The notes beneath the pieces are model-generated. The model ran no database searches and was not told where the DNA came from. It was given only the letters and a program-made list of their open reading frames with translations. From CAYJXJ01 sp964374095 (GTDB taxonomy: Bacteria; Elusimicrobiota; Elusimicrobia; UBA1565; UBA9628), in the NCBI GenBank assembly GCA_964374095.1, contig CAYJXJ010000025.1, positions 1 through 37,299 of the forward strand: 37,299 nucleotides of DNA. Direction: 5' to 3'. Both the position numbers and the translations under genes were made by a program. Shown here one piece after another: positions 1 to 7,789 of the stretch. The first letter of the stretch is position 1. Each line of letters begins with the position of its first letter.

Positions 1-16
1 GCTCCAGTATACGAAA

Positions 17-811
17 TCATGATTCGCTACCGACGGTTAAGTTCAGCGCCATGTCTCTCAGGCGCAATCCATCCGCGGCTTGAGTATTGACGCTCAGGTC
101 GATGGCGATGGCGGTGGCCGAGCCGCGCGCCGCAGCGCCTTCGCTGGTGAGGAGCCACCGGGTGCCGGACTGGAAGTTCAGGCCCGCTTCGGACTTCTGA
201 ATGTCGGGGTAGGACCGAAAGACCCGGGACAAGTCCTTGATGCGCCGCTCCCAGAGGCCGCGGTCCACGGCGGCCAGGGCCGGGGGCTCGAAGGATTGCA
301 CCGGCTTTTCCCGGGACAGGTCGTCGAAAATCTCCGAGATCATGCGCTTCTCTTGGAAGGCTTTCTTCTTAGCCAGGTTTTCCAGGGCGGCCTTGTAGGC
401 ATCGTCGCTCAAGCTCCAGAGGATGAAGCGCAGGTTGTCGTAGTCGTCCTCGAAGGAGGCGTTGGCCTGCCCCACGGACTGATCGGGGTAAAAGCCGCTG
501 GGCAGGAAGTGCGTGTTGTCGAAGCGATGGCCCCCGACGCGAATCTGGACGCCGGCGTCCATGAACGAGACCGACACGCTCGATTCCAGGGCGCCGTAAC
601 TGGCCCGGATGTAGGCCTGGGTTCCTTTGCGGACCGTGTAGGAAACGAAATAGGGTCCGGGCATGCCCTCCATCCGGAGTTTGCGCGTCGTCCGGTCCAA
701 TTCGTCCTTCATGGCCGCGAAAACCCTGTCGTCCGTGGGCAGGGCCCGGGCCTCAAGCGGAGCGATTCCCCACAGGAGTGCTGCGACCGCGGCGCGCAGG
801 ACGGCCCTCAT
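17..811 (-). CDS. Exported protein resembling the N-terminal domain of TldD/PmbA proteins, no protease domain
   Basis: The 264-residue product opens with a Sec-type signal peptide (about residues 1-23, ending LEARA). Its body aligns by eye with the N-terminal half of the TldD-like protein encoded just upstream. Shared landmarks include a DNTH element, a Y/SYKAALE stretch, D-L-W-x-x-R-I, and a final ADG-x-x-L. It ends exactly where the neighbour continues into its metalloprotease region, so it has no HExxxH motif and no zinc-binding Cys. The start is an ATG with a GAGGAGGAC ribosome site, 10 bases after the stop of the TldD-like gene, so the pair is an operon. It may be a non-catalytic partner, or a gene cut short by an old frameshift; the window edge 16 bases past the stop prevents a decision. 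The function is inferred only from the similarity to its neighbour. Confidence 0.75.
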   Translation of the reverse strand: MRAVLRAAVAALLWGIAPLEARALPTDDRVFAAMKDELDRTTRKLRMEGMPGPYFVSYTVRKGTQAYIRASYGALESSVSVSFMDAGVQIRVGGHRFDNTHFLPSGFYPDQSVGQANASFEDDYDNLRFILWSLSDDAYKAALENLAKKKAFQEKRMISEIFDDLSREKPVQSFEPPALAAVDRGLWERRIKDLSRVFRSYPDIQKSEAGLNFQSGTRWLLTSEGAAARGSATAIAIDLSVNTQAADGLRLRDMALNLTVGSES

Positions 812-821
812 GTCCTCCTCA

Positions 822-2513
822 TCAGTTCGGGGACCCGTAGGGCGGCGGCAGGAGCGGCTGTTTGGCCTGGGACTTGGGCACCTTCTCGACCTCCAGCTCG
901 GACAGGAGCAGGCTCGGCGACACCGCGGAGACCGGGACCATTCCGGACTCCGCGCCGCAGGTGCCGTTGAAGATGTCCGGATCGTCGGCCGCGGCCAGGA
1001 TCTTCATGAAACTGGCGATGGGCGTTCCCACGATGTCAACGCCGCGCACCACCTCGTCGGGCCGTCCGTCCGGAAAGACCTTGTAGACCAGGACAGGCTT
1101 GACCTTGAAGGCCTGCAGGAAGCCCCGGCCGGTCATGGTGAAGCCCCCGGAGACATCGTCGAAGATCAAGCCGAAGGGCTTCTTTTGCCGCGCGATCTCG
1201 GCCAGCAGCTGGCGGCGCAATTCCTCGTAGGGCACCTTCCGGGAGGACTCGACGATGGTGTTGCCCATGCGCGCCACGGTCATCCGGCCCGGTTCGCGCC
1301 GGCCGTGGCCGTTGGACTTGGGGAAACCCTTGATGGGCATGCGGTTGAGCAGAAAGTTGCGGAGGATGCCGTTCTCGACCAACGTCACCCGCTGGGACTT
1401 CACGCCTTCGTTGTCGTACTTGTAGGCCCCGCGCAAGGCGGTCCCCTGGAACCGCTCCAGGGTCGGGTCGTCGTAGATCGAGATGAAGTCCGAGACCACC
1501 TTGTCGTTGAGCTTCTTCGTGAAGGTCTGTCCCTCGCTCTCCTTTTTCTGGCGCTGTCCCTCGATCCGGTGGCCGAAAATCTCATGAAAGAACACCGCCG
1601 CCGCTTTGTTCTTCAAGATGACCGGCCCGGCGTAGGGTTCGACCAAGGGCGCGGCCACGAGGGCCTTGAGCTCGGCGATGGACGTGTCGATATCGCGCAT
1701 GACCTGCTCTGGCGCGGGAAGGTCGGCCATGCCGTCGGCGGCGTAGCTCTTGTAGCGGTGGAGGTCCATGCCGTCCGTGGTCCGGCTGGTGAGTTGATAA
1801 TGGAGCAGGATGTAGGCGTTGCCGGTCTTGAGGCGCGTCCCCTCGCTCGACACGAAGTAGCGGTTCACGGTCTCCACGCTCAGGCCGGCGCTGGAGCCGT
1901 AGATGAAGGGATGTTCCTTGAAGCGGGCCGACAACTTCCTGATCCGAGCCCGCCACAGGTCCTTGTCCAGCTTGGGAAAGCCCCGGGTTTCCTGGTAGCT
2001 CTCCGGGGCCTCCTCGCGGGAAAAATCCGGGGAGAGGTCCGACTCCTCCGCGGTCACGGCCCGGTTTGTCTTGACCTTGGTGTAGCGCTCCAGGGCCGCC
2101 TTGTAGGATTGGTCGGTCTGCCGCCAGATCTCGGCGCGGAGGGCCTCCGGGTCATCCTCCAGGGGGACGCTCACGCGCTGGCGCTGCTGGAATTCCCCCC
2201 AGGCGCCGGCGCCCTTGATCTCGTGCGTGTTGTCGAGCTCATGCGTCCCGACCCGTACGTCCACGTCCAGCCAGCGGCTGGAGCTTTGGGAATCGGCGTC
2301 GATGGCGCCCAGGGTCCCCCGGAGCCGGTAGCGGGCCTCCTCCGTCACCTCATAGGCGAGATAATAGAGGGGCGCGGCCTCGGCATTCTTGAGCCCGGCG
2401 AAGGAACGGGCCAGCTCCGCCCTCATGGCGGCGAGCACCCCGCCCTGGGCGGACGCGGCCCGGGCCGCCGGCGCCGAAAGAATCAATCCCAGGCCCAGCA
2501 TGAACGCCGGCAT
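822..2513 (-). CDS. TldD/PmbA-family zinc metalloprotease with a signal peptide
   Basis: The 563-residue product carries the family's HExxxH zinc motif as HEIFGHRIEG (H310, E311, H315) and the C-terminal Cys ligand in GTCGAESGMVPVS (C519). Known TldD/TldE proteins are cytoplasmic heterodimers that cut unfolded peptides, for example microcin or PQQ-type leaders. This one instead starts with a plausible Sec signal peptide (MPAFMLGLGLILSAPAARA), so I infer export. The chosen ATG at 2513 is preceded by an extended -10 box only seven bases upstream and has no ribosome site. The frame is open a further 28 codons upstream, but that part is low-quality sequence and would bury the signal peptide. A paralogue of its N-terminal domain follows directly downstream. 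Family assignment is firm; substrate and location are inferred. Confidence 0.9.
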   Translation of the reverse strand: MPAFMLGLGLILSAPAARAASAQGGVLAAMRAELARSFAGLKNAEAAPLYYLAYEVTEEARYRLRGTLGAIDADSQSSSRWLDVDVRVGTHELDNTHEIKGAGAWGEFQQRQRVSVPLEDDPEALRAEIWRQTDQSYKAALERYTKVKTNRAVTAEESDLSPDFSREEAPESYQETRGFPKLDKDLWRARIRKLSARFKEHPFIYGSSAGLSVETVNRYFVSSEGTRLKTGNAYILLHYQLTSRTTDGMDLHRYKSYAADGMADLPAPEQVMRDIDTSIAELKALVAAPLVEPYAGPVILKNKAAAVFFHEIFGHRIEGQRQKKESEGQTFTKKLNDKVVSDFISIYDDPTLERFQGTALRGAYKYDNEGVKSQRVTLVENGILRNFLLNRMPIKGFPKSNGHGRREPGRMTVARMGNTIVESSRKVPYEELRRQLLAEIARQKKPFGLIFDDVSGGFTMTGRGFLQAFKVKPVLVYKVFPDGRPDEVVRGVDIVGTPIASFMKILAAADDPDIFNGTCGAESGMVPVSAVSPSLLLSELEVEKVPKSQAKQPLLPPPYGSPN

Positions 2514-2520
2514 TCTAAGG

Positions 2521-2529
2521 ATAGTAGCA
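2521..2529 (-). promoter_or_regulatory. Extended -10 promoter for the TldD-like gene (leaderless)
   Basis: Read on the minus strand this is TGC-TACTAT, an extended -10 element, followed by seven bases and then the ATG at 2513. That spacing puts the expected transcription start at or next to the start codon, and no Shine-Dalgarno sequence is present. No good -35 box is visible. Confidence 0.55.
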
Positions 2530-2574
2530 CAAAGGGAAACGAGGCGCGTCCCTGGAGCGGCCCGGATGGCGACC

Positions 2575-2598
2575 GTTACCTCCACCGATGGAGGCAAC
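2575..2598. repeat. Palindromic repeat, copy 1 of 3
   Basis: The inverted repeat GTT-A-CCTCCA / CCGA / TGGAGG-C-AAC lies between the divergent TldD-like and ATP-grasp genes. The core CCTCCACCGnTGGAGG also occurs at 34707-34722. Because it sits between divergent genes it is not simply a terminator. It is more likely a dispersed palindromic element or a regulatory site. Confidence 0.55.
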
Positions 2599-2791
2599 CC
2601 CTCTCATTCAATTGGGAACCCCATCCCCTTCCCTCTCCATGGCCGCCATTCCCCGAGCCGGAGCGCGCCAGTATCGACGTCCCGGCCCACCGCCCCGGTC
2701 CTATCGCGGCGTAGGCCCAATTCCTGAACCCAGGGGTCCAGTTGGTCTATTCTCCCGCGGCCTGGTAGTGCATAGAATCTATGGAGGTAGA

Positions 2792-4516
2792 ATGAGACGC
2801 TCGCTTGCGATCGTTCTCGCCGCGTGCCTCCTCGCTTCGCTGAGCGCGGTCGCCCAGGTCCGTACGGCGCCCTTGAGACTGGGCCGAATCCCGGCCCCCG
2901 CGGCATCCGCCGGACACCGGATCTCGCTCTCCCCGCGCCTCACCGCCCCCGCATTCCAGCGGTCCGGCCTGGCCGGCCCCTCGGATATCCCTGATTCCCC
3001 GGCGCCCGAGGCGCTCCAACCCGCGGCGCTTACAGGATCCATCGCCCTTCCCGCCCAGCCCGCCGCACTCGAGGCCCCGAGCCTGCCCGCTCCCGCGGAA
3101 GGCGCCGCCCCGCTCGAAGCCGAGCGCGAGCAGGCCGCCGCGCTTTTCGACGAAGCCGTCCGCGGCCAGACCATCCTGCTTGTCGGCACCAAGCCCTCCC
3201 GCCCCTTCATCCTGCGCGAAGTGCGCCGCACCGCCGACAAGCTCGCCTTGAACCTCATCGTGCTCGACGACCCCGCCTACCGCAAGCACTCGAAGAAGGC
3301 GGTCCCGGATGAGGATTTCATCCCGGCCCAGGTCGAGGACAAGGATGACGCGAGCGTCTCGGCCGTGGCGGAGAAGATCGCCGACTTCGCCAGGACCCGC
3401 AAGATCGACCATGTCGTCTCCTTCCTAAGCCGGCACGCCAAGCTCACCGCCGCCATCGTCGACCGCCTAGGCGCGGGGGGCATACCGGGCGCCGCCGTCA
3501 CCGCGGCCGACGACAAGGCCAGGACCCGCGAGATTCTCAATACCGTTCCCGGTCTGGAGGTCGCCTCCCGCCGGGTGTCGGGTCCCGAGGATTCCCGCAA
3601 GGCCTACCGCGAGCTCGGCGGCGGCAAGTTCGTCCTGAAGTCCATCCGCGGCGAGAACAGCCGCTTCGTCATGCTCGGCATCGACTCGGCCGAAGCGGCC
3701 GAGCGCGCCTACCGCACACTCGACGCCGACCTCAAGGCCTTCGCGGCCCGGCCGGAAGCCAAGGGCACCACCTTCAACAGCCACCCCGGCATCGTGATGG
3801 AGCGATTCCTGGAGAAGCTGCCCGGAACCGAGGAGATCGCCGTCGAAATCGTCATGCAGAAGGGCAGGGCGGCCTTCGGCATCGTCTCCGACACCATGGG
3901 CATCGGCGAACGGGGCGAACTGCTCGGCGGGCGCAATACCTTCCCTTCCCAGCAGCCCGAGGCGCTCCAGCGGGCCTTCATCGACGCCGCGGCCAAGGCC
4001 GCGGCCGCTCTGGGAATCGTCGACGGCAACGCCCGCGTCGACATGATCATGACGGCCGAAGGTCCCAAGGTCATCGAGGTCAACCCCTTCATGGGCGGGG
4101 CGAACATGTACAAGGCGGTCAAGCTCCTCACCGGGGTGAGCTTGGTCGAGCAGGGCCTGCGCGCCATGCTCGGCCTGCGCGTCGCCGTCGGCCGCAAGCC
4201 CACGCAGGTCCTCGACTACCGCTTCATCGCCGCGCGCTACACGGGACACATCCAGGGCCTATCCGGCCTTTCCCGCGCGCGCCGCTTCCCCGGCGTGCGC
4301 CACATCCAGATGTTCATGGGCCGGGGCGATCGCGTCGAGGCCCCGCAGGGCGACGGCTACGAGGACATCGGCGAGATCATGTCCATCGGCCAAACCATTC
4401 AAGAAGCCATGCAGCGCGGCTACGCCGCCCTGCGCCGCCTGCACCTGCGCCTCTTCAAGGACAACGGCCGCGTCGGCCGGCAGACCGGGGCGTACCTCCA
4501 GCCTAAGAAGCCCTAA
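2792..4516 (+). CDS. ATP-grasp domain protein with N-terminal signal peptide and Pro/Ala-rich linker
   Basis: The start is the ATG at 2792, which has GGAGG four bases upstream and begins a clear signal-peptide-like segment (MRRSLAIVLAACLLASLSAVAQ). A Pro/Ala/Ser-rich linker follows to about residue 110. Next comes a Rossmann-like pre-ATP-grasp part (ILLVGTKPSRPFILREV) and an ATP-grasp fold. Visible parts of that fold are the lysine strand KFVLKSIRGENSR, the acidic strand PGIVMERFLEK, and the metal/ATP-binding end VDMIMTAEGPKVIEVNPF. The layout is that of carboxylate-amine/thiol ligases such as the biotin carboxylase, PurK and CarB types, but the substrate cannot be read from sequence. An ATP-dependent enzyme with an export signal is odd. 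It may be tethered to the inner membrane, or the N-terminus may serve another purpose. The convergent MFS gene has the same kind of N-terminus. Confidence 0.85.
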   Translation: MRRSLAIVLAACLLASLSAVAQVRTAPLRLGRIPAPAASAGHRISLSPRLTAPAFQRSGLAGPSDIPDSPAPEALQPAALTGSIALPAQPAALEAPSLPAPAEGAAPLEAEREQAAALFDEAVRGQTILLVGTKPSRPFILREVRRTADKLALNLIVLDDPAYRKHSKKAVPDEDFIPAQVEDKDDASVSAVAEKIADFARTRKIDHVVSFLSRHAKLTAAIVDRLGAGGIPGAAVTAADDKARTREILNTVPGLEVASRRVSGPEDSRKAYRELGGGKFVLKSIRGENSRFVMLGIDSAEAAERAYRTLDADLKAFAARPEAKGTTFNSHPGIVMERFLEKLPGTEEIAVEIVMQKGRAAFGIVSDTMGIGERGELLGGRNTFPSQQPEALQRAFIDAAAKAAAALGIVDGNARVDMIMTAEGPKVIEVNPFMGGANMYKAVKLLTGVSLVEQGLRAMLGLRVAVGRKPTQVLDYRFIAARYTGHIQGLSGLSRARRFPGVRHIQMFMGRGDRVEAPQGDGYEDIGEIMSIGQTIQEAMQRGYAALRRLHLRLFKDNGRVGRQTGAYLQPKKP

Positions 4517-4519
4517 ACC

Positions 4520-4551
4520 GGAATTCACTCCCGGCGCTGGGAGTGAATTCC
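4520..4551. terminator. Perfect 13-bp palindrome, likely bidirectional terminator (repeat copy 2 of 3)
   Basis: GGAATTCACTCCC and its exact reverse complement are separated by six bases (GGCGCT), starting four bases after the ATP-grasp stop codon. The convergent MFS gene ends at 4701, so the hairpin could stop transcription from both sides. There is no T-run. The GGAATTCAC arm is shared with the copy at 34699. The rest of the gap (4552-4700) shows nothing I recognise. Confidence 0.65.
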
Positions 4552-4700
4552 AGAAAACCAGCGAGGAGATCGGCAACTGCATCGCGAATAATCTCTGGGA
4601 AATCCCCGCCGGGTCGGCGACCAACCACAATATCGAATCGGGTTGTCCACAATACCTGGAACGTTCCAAGTGAGGGGGATAACTCGAACGGGAAGCTGGA

Positions 4701-6623
4701 CTACCGCGTCTGGCCCAGGTCCCGCGCCAGCCAGATGTACGAGGCGGCCGCGAGCGTGCCCAAGACGGCGAAGCCCCCGAAGCCGGCGGTGCCGAAGGCC
4801 GCGAAAAGCGCCCCCGTGAGCAGGAAGCCCGCGATCTGGGAGGCGTAGGAGAGGGCGCGGATGGCGCCCACGATGCTTCCGCCCATGGTCTCTTTTTTAT
4901 CGGCGGGGATGCGGTCCTTCATGATGGTATCGACGTGGATCATGGCGACCTGCGCGGTGAGAGCGAGTATGACCAAGGCCGGGGAGATCCAAAACAGCGG
5001 CCATATGAAGGAGGCCAATTGGATTTGGCTGATGAAGAGCCAGGAGCCCAACAGGCCGACCGCCGCGGCCACGAGGGCCCGAGAGGCGCTCTTGGCCAGG
5101 GCGTGGCGGCGGGCTTGGGTCCGGGCCGGCTCGACCAAATGGCCGGTCCGAACGTCGATGCGGTTGGCGATCCAGCCCATGAGGAGGGTGCCGATCATGG
5201 CCCCGGCGCCGTAGAGCCCGCTCAGGGAACCGGAGACCTTGGCCGCGGCTTCGGTGTTTCCGCCCGCCACGTAGGCGCCGAAGGCGGTGAAGACGATGTA
5301 GTAGAGCATGAAGAATACGCCGTTGAGCACGGTATAGCCGATCATCGGCTTCAAGATCCCTTTGTTGGAGAGGACTTCCCTGATGCCGGCCCAGAGCTTC
5401 ACCCTGCCGGTTTTATCACCCCCGAATTGCGGAAGGCTCTTAAGCATCCACGCGAAGGCCGCCGCGACGGTGAAGATCACGGGCGTGGGATACATCACCA
5501 CGCCGAAGCCCCAGACCGAGATCGCCCAGCCGACCGCGGCCGCGGCGAAGACCGCGCCGTACTCGATGAACTCCCGGATGCTGCCGAAGCGGCTCGATTG
5601 CACCGGGGCGTCGGGAAACCACGCGACCTGGAGCTTGTGCTCGGCGATGCGGCCGATGGAGTGCACGAAGTAGTCCGCCGCGAAGAGCGGCACCATGAAC
5701 ATGAGGGGGACGGTACCCGTCACGGGGTTGAAGAGGAGAGCCGCGACCGTCCAGATGACGGCGCGCGTCGCGAGCACGACTCGGTAGGACGTGGCGATGC
5801 CGAACTTGTCCACCCAGCGTCCGCCGAGAAAGCTCCCCAGGGCGTAGGCGCCGTAGCTCACGCTGACCAGGCCGGCGAGCGCCATGAAGCCCTGGGACAG
5901 GGGCTGTGTCATCTGGGAGACGGCCAGGGCCGTAGACTCAATGAGGAGGGCGACCATCGAGAACACCGAGAAAAAGCCCAGCACGGCCCGGGAAACCAGC
6001 GACGGCGCGGCCCGGGCCGCGGCGGCCTGCGGGGCCGGAGGCTGGGGAGATTGGGAATCCTCTTGAGGCCCGGCAGGCGCCAAGGGGCTCTCCGCCCCGC
6101 CGAACGGCGCCTCATCAACGGAGGCAGGAAGCGCCCGGCGCGCGAAGCCCCGGCGTTCGGCGTGATCCCAGGCCTGCTCGGCAAAGCCGGCGGAGCGTGG
6201 GGTCGGGGCGTCGGAGGTCGCGACTCCGCCCTCCTCCGTTTCCGGCGTCGGGCCGGCCGGGGCCATGTGCCGCGGTAATACGACGGACGGGGCCGGGGAA
6301 TCGACGCGTCCAGACTCGATCGAGGGAACCGGCGCGGAGAGTTCCCCCGTCATGGAAAGCCCCTGCGGCCTCGACGAGTCATTGCGCCGTACCGACGGCC
6401 CGGACCGCGGGATGAGCCCGATGGACGCCGCGGGCAACCCCGTCAAATTTGAAGAGAAACCAAAGACCGGTCCCCGAGAAACTCCCGCGGGAAGGACGCC
6501 GGAGGCGTTGCCCGGCCGCGCCAAACGCACGCGCCCGATGGCCTGCGCCCATGAGGGTAAGGGTTGCAGCACCAGGGCGACGGCGACGGCCAAGGCGACC
6601 GGAGGCCGCGGTGGTTTCGGCAC
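4701..6623 (-). CDS. MFS transporter with signal-like N-terminus and about 180-residue low-complexity linker
   Basis: The 640-residue product begins with a signal-peptide-like stretch (about residues 10-27, ending PSWAQA). It then has a long Pro/Ser/Gly/Ala-rich region to about residue 205, followed by an MFS body of roughly 11-12 hydrophobic segments. An MFS loop motif is visible between the second and third segments (GSFLGGRWVDKFG). A helix pair near the C-terminus (GAIRALSYASQIAGFLL) also fits the family. The substrate is unknown. The start codon is GTG at 6623, placed six bases after a TAGAAT box. If the first segment is cleaved, the long linker would be periplasmic. The ATP-grasp gene facing it has the same N-terminal style. 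Confidence 0.85.
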   Translation of the reverse strand: MPKPPRPPVALAVAVALVLQPLPSWAQAIGRVRLARPGNASGVLPAGVSRGPVFGFSSNLTGLPAASIGLIPRSGPSVRRNDSSRPQGLSMTGELSAPVPSIESGRVDSPAPSVVLPRHMAPAGPTPETEEGGVATSDAPTPRSAGFAEQAWDHAERRGFARRALPASVDEAPFGGAESPLAPAGPQEDSQSPQPPAPQAAAARAAPSLVSRAVLGFFSVFSMVALLIESTALAVSQMTQPLSQGFMALAGLVSVSYGAYALGSFLGGRWVDKFGIATSYRVVLATRAVIWTVAALLFNPVTGTVPLMFMVPLFAADYFVHSIGRIAEHKLQVAWFPDAPVQSSRFGSIREFIEYGAVFAAAAVGWAISVWGFGVVMYPTPVIFTVAAAFAWMLKSLPQFGGDKTGRVKLWAGIREVLSNKGILKPMIGYTVLNGVFFMLYYIVFTAFGAYVAGGNTEAAAKVSGSLSGLYGAGAMIGTLLMGWIANRIDVRTGHLVEPARTQARRHALAKSASRALVAAAVGLLGSWLFISQIQLASFIWPLFWISPALVILALTAQVAMIHVDTIMKDRIPADKKETMGGSIVGAIRALSYASQIAGFLLTGALFAAFGTAGFGGFAVLGTLAAASYIWLARDLGQTR

Positions 6624-6629
6624 ATGTGT

Positions 6630-6635
6630 ATTCTA
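6630..6635 (-). promoter_or_regulatory. Candidate -10 box for the MFS gene (leaderless GTG)
   Basis: TAGAAT on the minus strand is followed by six bases (ACACAT) and then the GTG start. The predicted transcription start falls on the start codon. No -35 box is convincing. The 174-bp gap up to 6797 also holds the leader of the divergent pyr operon, where TTGAAG (6754-6759) and TTTAAT (6778-6783) form a weak candidate promoter. Confidence 0.45.
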
Positions 6636-6796
6636 TTACAGGACCCTCGATTCCCCTCAGGTCTTAGGTCCTAACATTCCATTGGCGTTGGTCCTACCGC
6701 CGGATATACTGGGAAACCAAACCCTCCCACACCCACGACTGCACGCGCGGCAGTTGAAGGCCCGCCATCGAAATTGGTTTAATACATATCGGGAAG

Positions 6797-7789
6797 GTGC
6801 GAGCACGAAATAAGTCCAAGCCCGGCCCGGTCCGCCCGAGACATCAGGGCGCCTCCCCCGCTCCCTCGCCGCCCTGGACCCGCAAGGACCTTCTCGGTTT
6901 GCGCGAACTAAGCGCCCGGGAGATTGAGAGCCTCCTGGACGCGGCCAAGCCCTACGCGTCGGGGGCCGAATCCCGCAAGCCCCTCTCCGGGCGGACGGTC
7001 GCTTTCCTCTTCTCCGAACCATCGACCCGGACGCGCAGCTCATTCGAGGTGGCGGCCCGGCGCCTGGGAGCCGAGATCCTGGGGTTCTCGGTGGCCTCCT
7101 CGAGCCTCTTGAAGGGCGAGAGCCTCCTCGACACCATCCGCAACCTCGAGGCCATGGGGGTCGACTACTTCATCATTCGCCACGAGCACTCGGGGACGCT
7201 CGACGCGGTCGCGCCCCACACCCGGGCCTCCCTCGTCAACGCCGGGGACGGCGCGCACGAGCATCCCACCCAGGCCCTCCTCGACGCCTTCACCCTGCGC
7301 GAACGCTGGGGCTCGCTCCAGGGCCGCCGCGTCGTGATCGTCGGCGACATCCTCCACAGCCGGGTGGCGCGTTCCAACATATTCCTCCTGCGAAAGCTCG
7401 GCGCCCGCGTGGCCGTCTGCGGACCGGCCCCCTTGATGCCCCACGGGATCGAATCCCTGGGCGTCTCGGTGTCGCACGATCTCGACGCGGTCCTCTCCGA
7501 TGCCGACGCGGTCAACGTGCTTCGCCTGCAGCTGGAGCGCCAGAAGGAGAACCTCGTCGCTTCCATGGGCGAGTACTTCGAGACTTACGGCATCACCCCG
7601 GCGCGGCTGGCCCTGGCCAAGCCGGGCTGCCTGGTCCTCCACCCCGGCCCCATGAACCGGGGCGTCGAAATCGCCTCCGCGGTCGCCGACGGCGCCCAGT
7701 CGGTGATCCTGGAGCAGGTCCGAAACGGCGTGGCCGTGCGCATGGCCGTGCTCGAGACGCTCGAGTCGGCTCGGGGGACGCGTGGCTGA
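6797..7789 (+). CDS. pyrB: Aspartate carbamoyltransferase catalytic subunit
   Basis: It joins carbamoyl phosphate and aspartate to give carbamoyl aspartate, the committed step of UMP synthesis in the cytoplasm. The carbamoyl-phosphate loop (F-S-E-P-S-T-R-T-R-S-S-F-E) and the HEHPTQALLDAFT motif identify the aspartate/ornithine carbamoyltransferase family. The L-x-L-Q segment and the pyrC neighbour make it PyrB. The usual N-terminus (KDLLGL) begins near residue 29, so the GTG at 6797 adds about 27 unconserved residues. No better start lies between, and GGGAAGG precedes the GTG. No pyrI regulatory subunit is present. It is the first gene of the pyr/pur/car operon and overlaps pyrC by eight bases. 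Confidence 0.96.
   Translation: MRARNKSKPGPVRPRHQGASPAPSPPWTRKDLLGLRELSAREIESLLDAAKPYASGAESRKPLSGRTVAFLFSEPSTRTRSSFEVAARRLGAEILGFSVASSSLLKGESLLDTIRNLEAMGVDYFIIRHEHSGTLDAVAPHTRASLVNAGDGAHEHPTQALLDAFTLRERWGSLQGRRVVIVGDILHSRVARSNIFLLRKLGARVAVCGPAPLMPHGIESLGVSVSHDLDAVLSDADAVNVLRLQLERQKENLVASMGEYFETYGITPARLALAKPGCLVLHPGPMNRGVEIASAVADGAQSVILEQVRNGVAVRMAVLETLESARGTRG

Noticed and set aside
663..2714. A 683-codon open frame on the plus strand opposite the TldD-like genes
   Set aside because: It is antisense to a gene with clear catalytic motifs, is Gly/Arg/His-rich low-complexity sequence, and has no recognisable domain; long antisense frames are expected at this GC content.
6623..6797. Pyrimidine attenuator or PyrR-binding leader before pyrB
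   Set aside because: The leader is too short after the likely transcription start, no pyrR is present, and no terminator/antiterminator pair could be drawn.
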